From: Kitasatospora sp. GAS204B
Lineage (GTDB): Bacteria > Actinomycetota > Actinomycetes > Streptomycetales > Streptomycetaceae
Direction: 5' to 3'
DNA length: 64,000 nt
Assembly (NCBI RefSeq): GCF_029892155.1
Contig: NZ_JARZAG010000027.1
Coordinates: 1-64,000 of the forward strand
The notes beneath the pieces were generated by a model, which was given only the letters and a program-made list of their open reading frames with translations, made no database searches and had not been told where the DNA came from. Below, piece after piece: positions 63,300 through 64,000 of the stretch. The position numbers were made by a program, and so were the translations under genes. Numbering within the stretch: the stretch's first letter is position 1; each line of letters opens with the position of its first letter.

Positions 63300-63603
63300 C
63301 GGTCCGGCCAGCAGGCCTGACGTACCGTCACTTCTCCTCCAGTGCACGGGGCCGGCGGCCGTCCAGCTGGTCCGCCAGGCCGCGCCGGGTAGCCGGGGTC
63401 AGGTCCTCGCGGGCCAGGCAGGCCCCCTGAGCGAGCACCTCGACCCGTTCCGCCCGCTCGGGTCCGGTACGGTCCGGCCCGAGACCCGCGGGGCCTCCGG
63501 TAGCCCGAGCGGGTGGACGGGTCCAGGGGTCTCGGGTGTCGGCGCCACCGTCGCCGGTCGGGCACGCGACCCTCGTCCGCAAGGAACAGAGGAGACCAGG
63601 ACC
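63300..63603. other. Intergenic DNA upstream of the cupredoxin gene
   Basis: Contains a TGACG-N3-CGTCA copy (63318-63330), a -10-like TACGGT (63468-63473) and little else. A short leftward frame ending in the palindrome is listed among the rejected items. Confidence 0.5.
63318..63330. repeat. TGACG-N3-CGTCA palindrome, intergenic
   Basis: TGACGTACCGTCA; if the doubtful leftward frame ending at 63328 is real, its stop codon would be in the palindrome. Confidence 0.7.
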
Positions 63604-64000
63604 ATGATGATCCCGCCCGGCCCCCGAACGAGCGGCCGCCGCCCGGCCCCCGCGCTGCTGCTCGCCGCGCTGGTCGCCGTCGCCGCCGTCAGCGGCTGTT
63701 CGAGCAGTTCGAGCAGCTCGACCGCCAAGCCGACCGCCAGCGCCCCCGTCGGCGGGTCGACGGGCAGTGCCGCGACGGCCACCGCTACCGCGTCCGCCTC
63801 CGCGAGCACGTCCGCGAGCACGTCCACCAGCGCCTCCGCGAGCACCGGCACGAGCGTCACCGTCACTGAGAAGGAGTACTCGCTCAGCCTGACCCAGACC
63901 CCGCTCACACCCGGTACGTACACCTTCGTCGCGCAGAATGCCGGAACCGTCGAGCACGCGCTGGCCATCGCCGGACCGGGCGTGACCGCCACCCAGACCA
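63604..64000 (+). CDS. Cupredoxin-type lipoprotein, 3' part outside window
   Basis: The first 132 codons of a secreted lipoprotein. Signal peptide with lipobox AVSGC (about residues 28-32), a long Ser/Thr/Ala linker, then a cupredoxin-like strand region EKEYSLSLTQTPLTPGTYTF and NAGTVEHALAIAGPGV with one His in place for copper. The copper site is completed downstream of the window. ATG 63604 (next codon also ATG) has AGGAGACCAGGACC upstream. Confidence 0.87.
   Translation, partial: MMIPPGPRTSGRRPAPALLLAALVAVAAVSGCSSSSSSSTAKPTASAPVGGSTGSAATATATASASASTSASTSTSASASTGTSVTVTEKEYSLSLTQTPLTPGTYTFVAQNAGTVEHALAIAGPGVTATQT

Noticed and set aside
63328..63438. Minus-strand 36-codon frame ending at the palindrome (EDLTPATRRGLADQLDGRRP)
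   Set aside because: The sequence looks protein-like, but there is no ribosome site, no family and only a GTG start; kept as a doubt, not a call.
1..64000. tRNA, rRNA, insertion sequence or prophage
   Set aside because: No cloverleaf, rRNA segment, transposase, integrase or terminal inverted repeats were recognised by eye; a tRNAscan-SE and ISfinder search could still overturn this.

Overview
The window is high-GC actinobacterial DNA, almost certainly from the Streptomycetaceae (Streptomyces, Kitasatospora or Streptacidiphilus; the genus cannot be fixed from this sequence). The evidence is frequent GTG starts, strong third-position GC, a rodlin-like protein, bL37, SAV2177-type methyltransferase, encapsulin with a DyP peroxidase, a ydaO riboswitch in front of a LysM cell-wall gene, a DasR-type dre site before nagB, and several mycothiol-linked protein families (PIG-L deacetylase, DinB, MDMPI). 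It reads as ordinary chromosome. I found no rRNA, tRNA, insertion sequence, phage or CRISPR array. About 70 genes are called. The bases of most family names are motifs visible in the sequence; DUF names are from recalled family patterns and were not searched.

Layout. 1-7.0 kb: an XRE-nSTAND1-WD40 protein running off the left edge, divergent from a MarR regulator; a c-di-AMP-riboswitch-controlled LysM/transglycosylase gene; a beta-lactamase-fold hydrolase. 7-15 kb: two methyltransferases, pseudouridine synthase and PNPOx-like oxidase (overlapping), epoxide hydrolase, lipoamide dehydrogenase, an orphan rodlin, and a FabR-like TetR gene divergent from two small membrane-protein genes with paired operators between. 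15-21.5 kb: SGNH hydrolase, DUF427, a methyltransferase-like protein, an SDR lacking its catalytic Lys, bL37, and a DUF2254 membrane protein preceded by a coupled 22-codon ORF. 21.8-25.2 kb: the tight gnd-dyP-encapsulin operon. 25-34 kb: NUDIX/HAD pair, GH3 lipoprotein, hotdog thioesterase divergent from a leaderless P450, DUF2079 membrane protein, a headless collagen-like gene remnant, an internally duplicated DUF5954-like protein, DedA. 34.6-44 kb: MFS-TetR operon, PIG-L, ArsR-SRPBCC operon, ROK regulator, APC permease, DinB, a Cys-less PfpI-like protein, a COG2085 reductase.

43.9-53 kb: an orphan ctaD-ctaF-HIT operon, an Rpf/LysM secreted protein with a long structured leader, a ketopantoate reductase-VOC fusion, MDMPI, nagB under a dre site, ArsR-DUF6126 behind a perfect 20-bp palindrome, an MmyB-like protein without HTH, and an unrecognised protein. 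53.4-57.0 kb: a compact set with a KAS III-like enzyme (nucleophile position Ser), a DUF2568 membrane protein, a stand-alone amino acid adenylation enzyme and a discrete carrier protein; this is the best candidate for an undescribed pathway. 57-64 kb: leaderless Ser/Thr kinase, GNAT, sedolisin, double-hotdog thioesterase, TetR-VC0807 operon with an operator over the start codon, a second GNAT, and a truncated cupredoxin lipoprotein.

Two features cross gene boundaries. Most gene ends carry very strong, often perfect, bidirectional hairpins of 15-25 bp. A short palindrome, TGACG-N3-CGTCA, recurs eight times in intergenic DNA, and in four of those its TGA is the stop codon of the adjacent gene.
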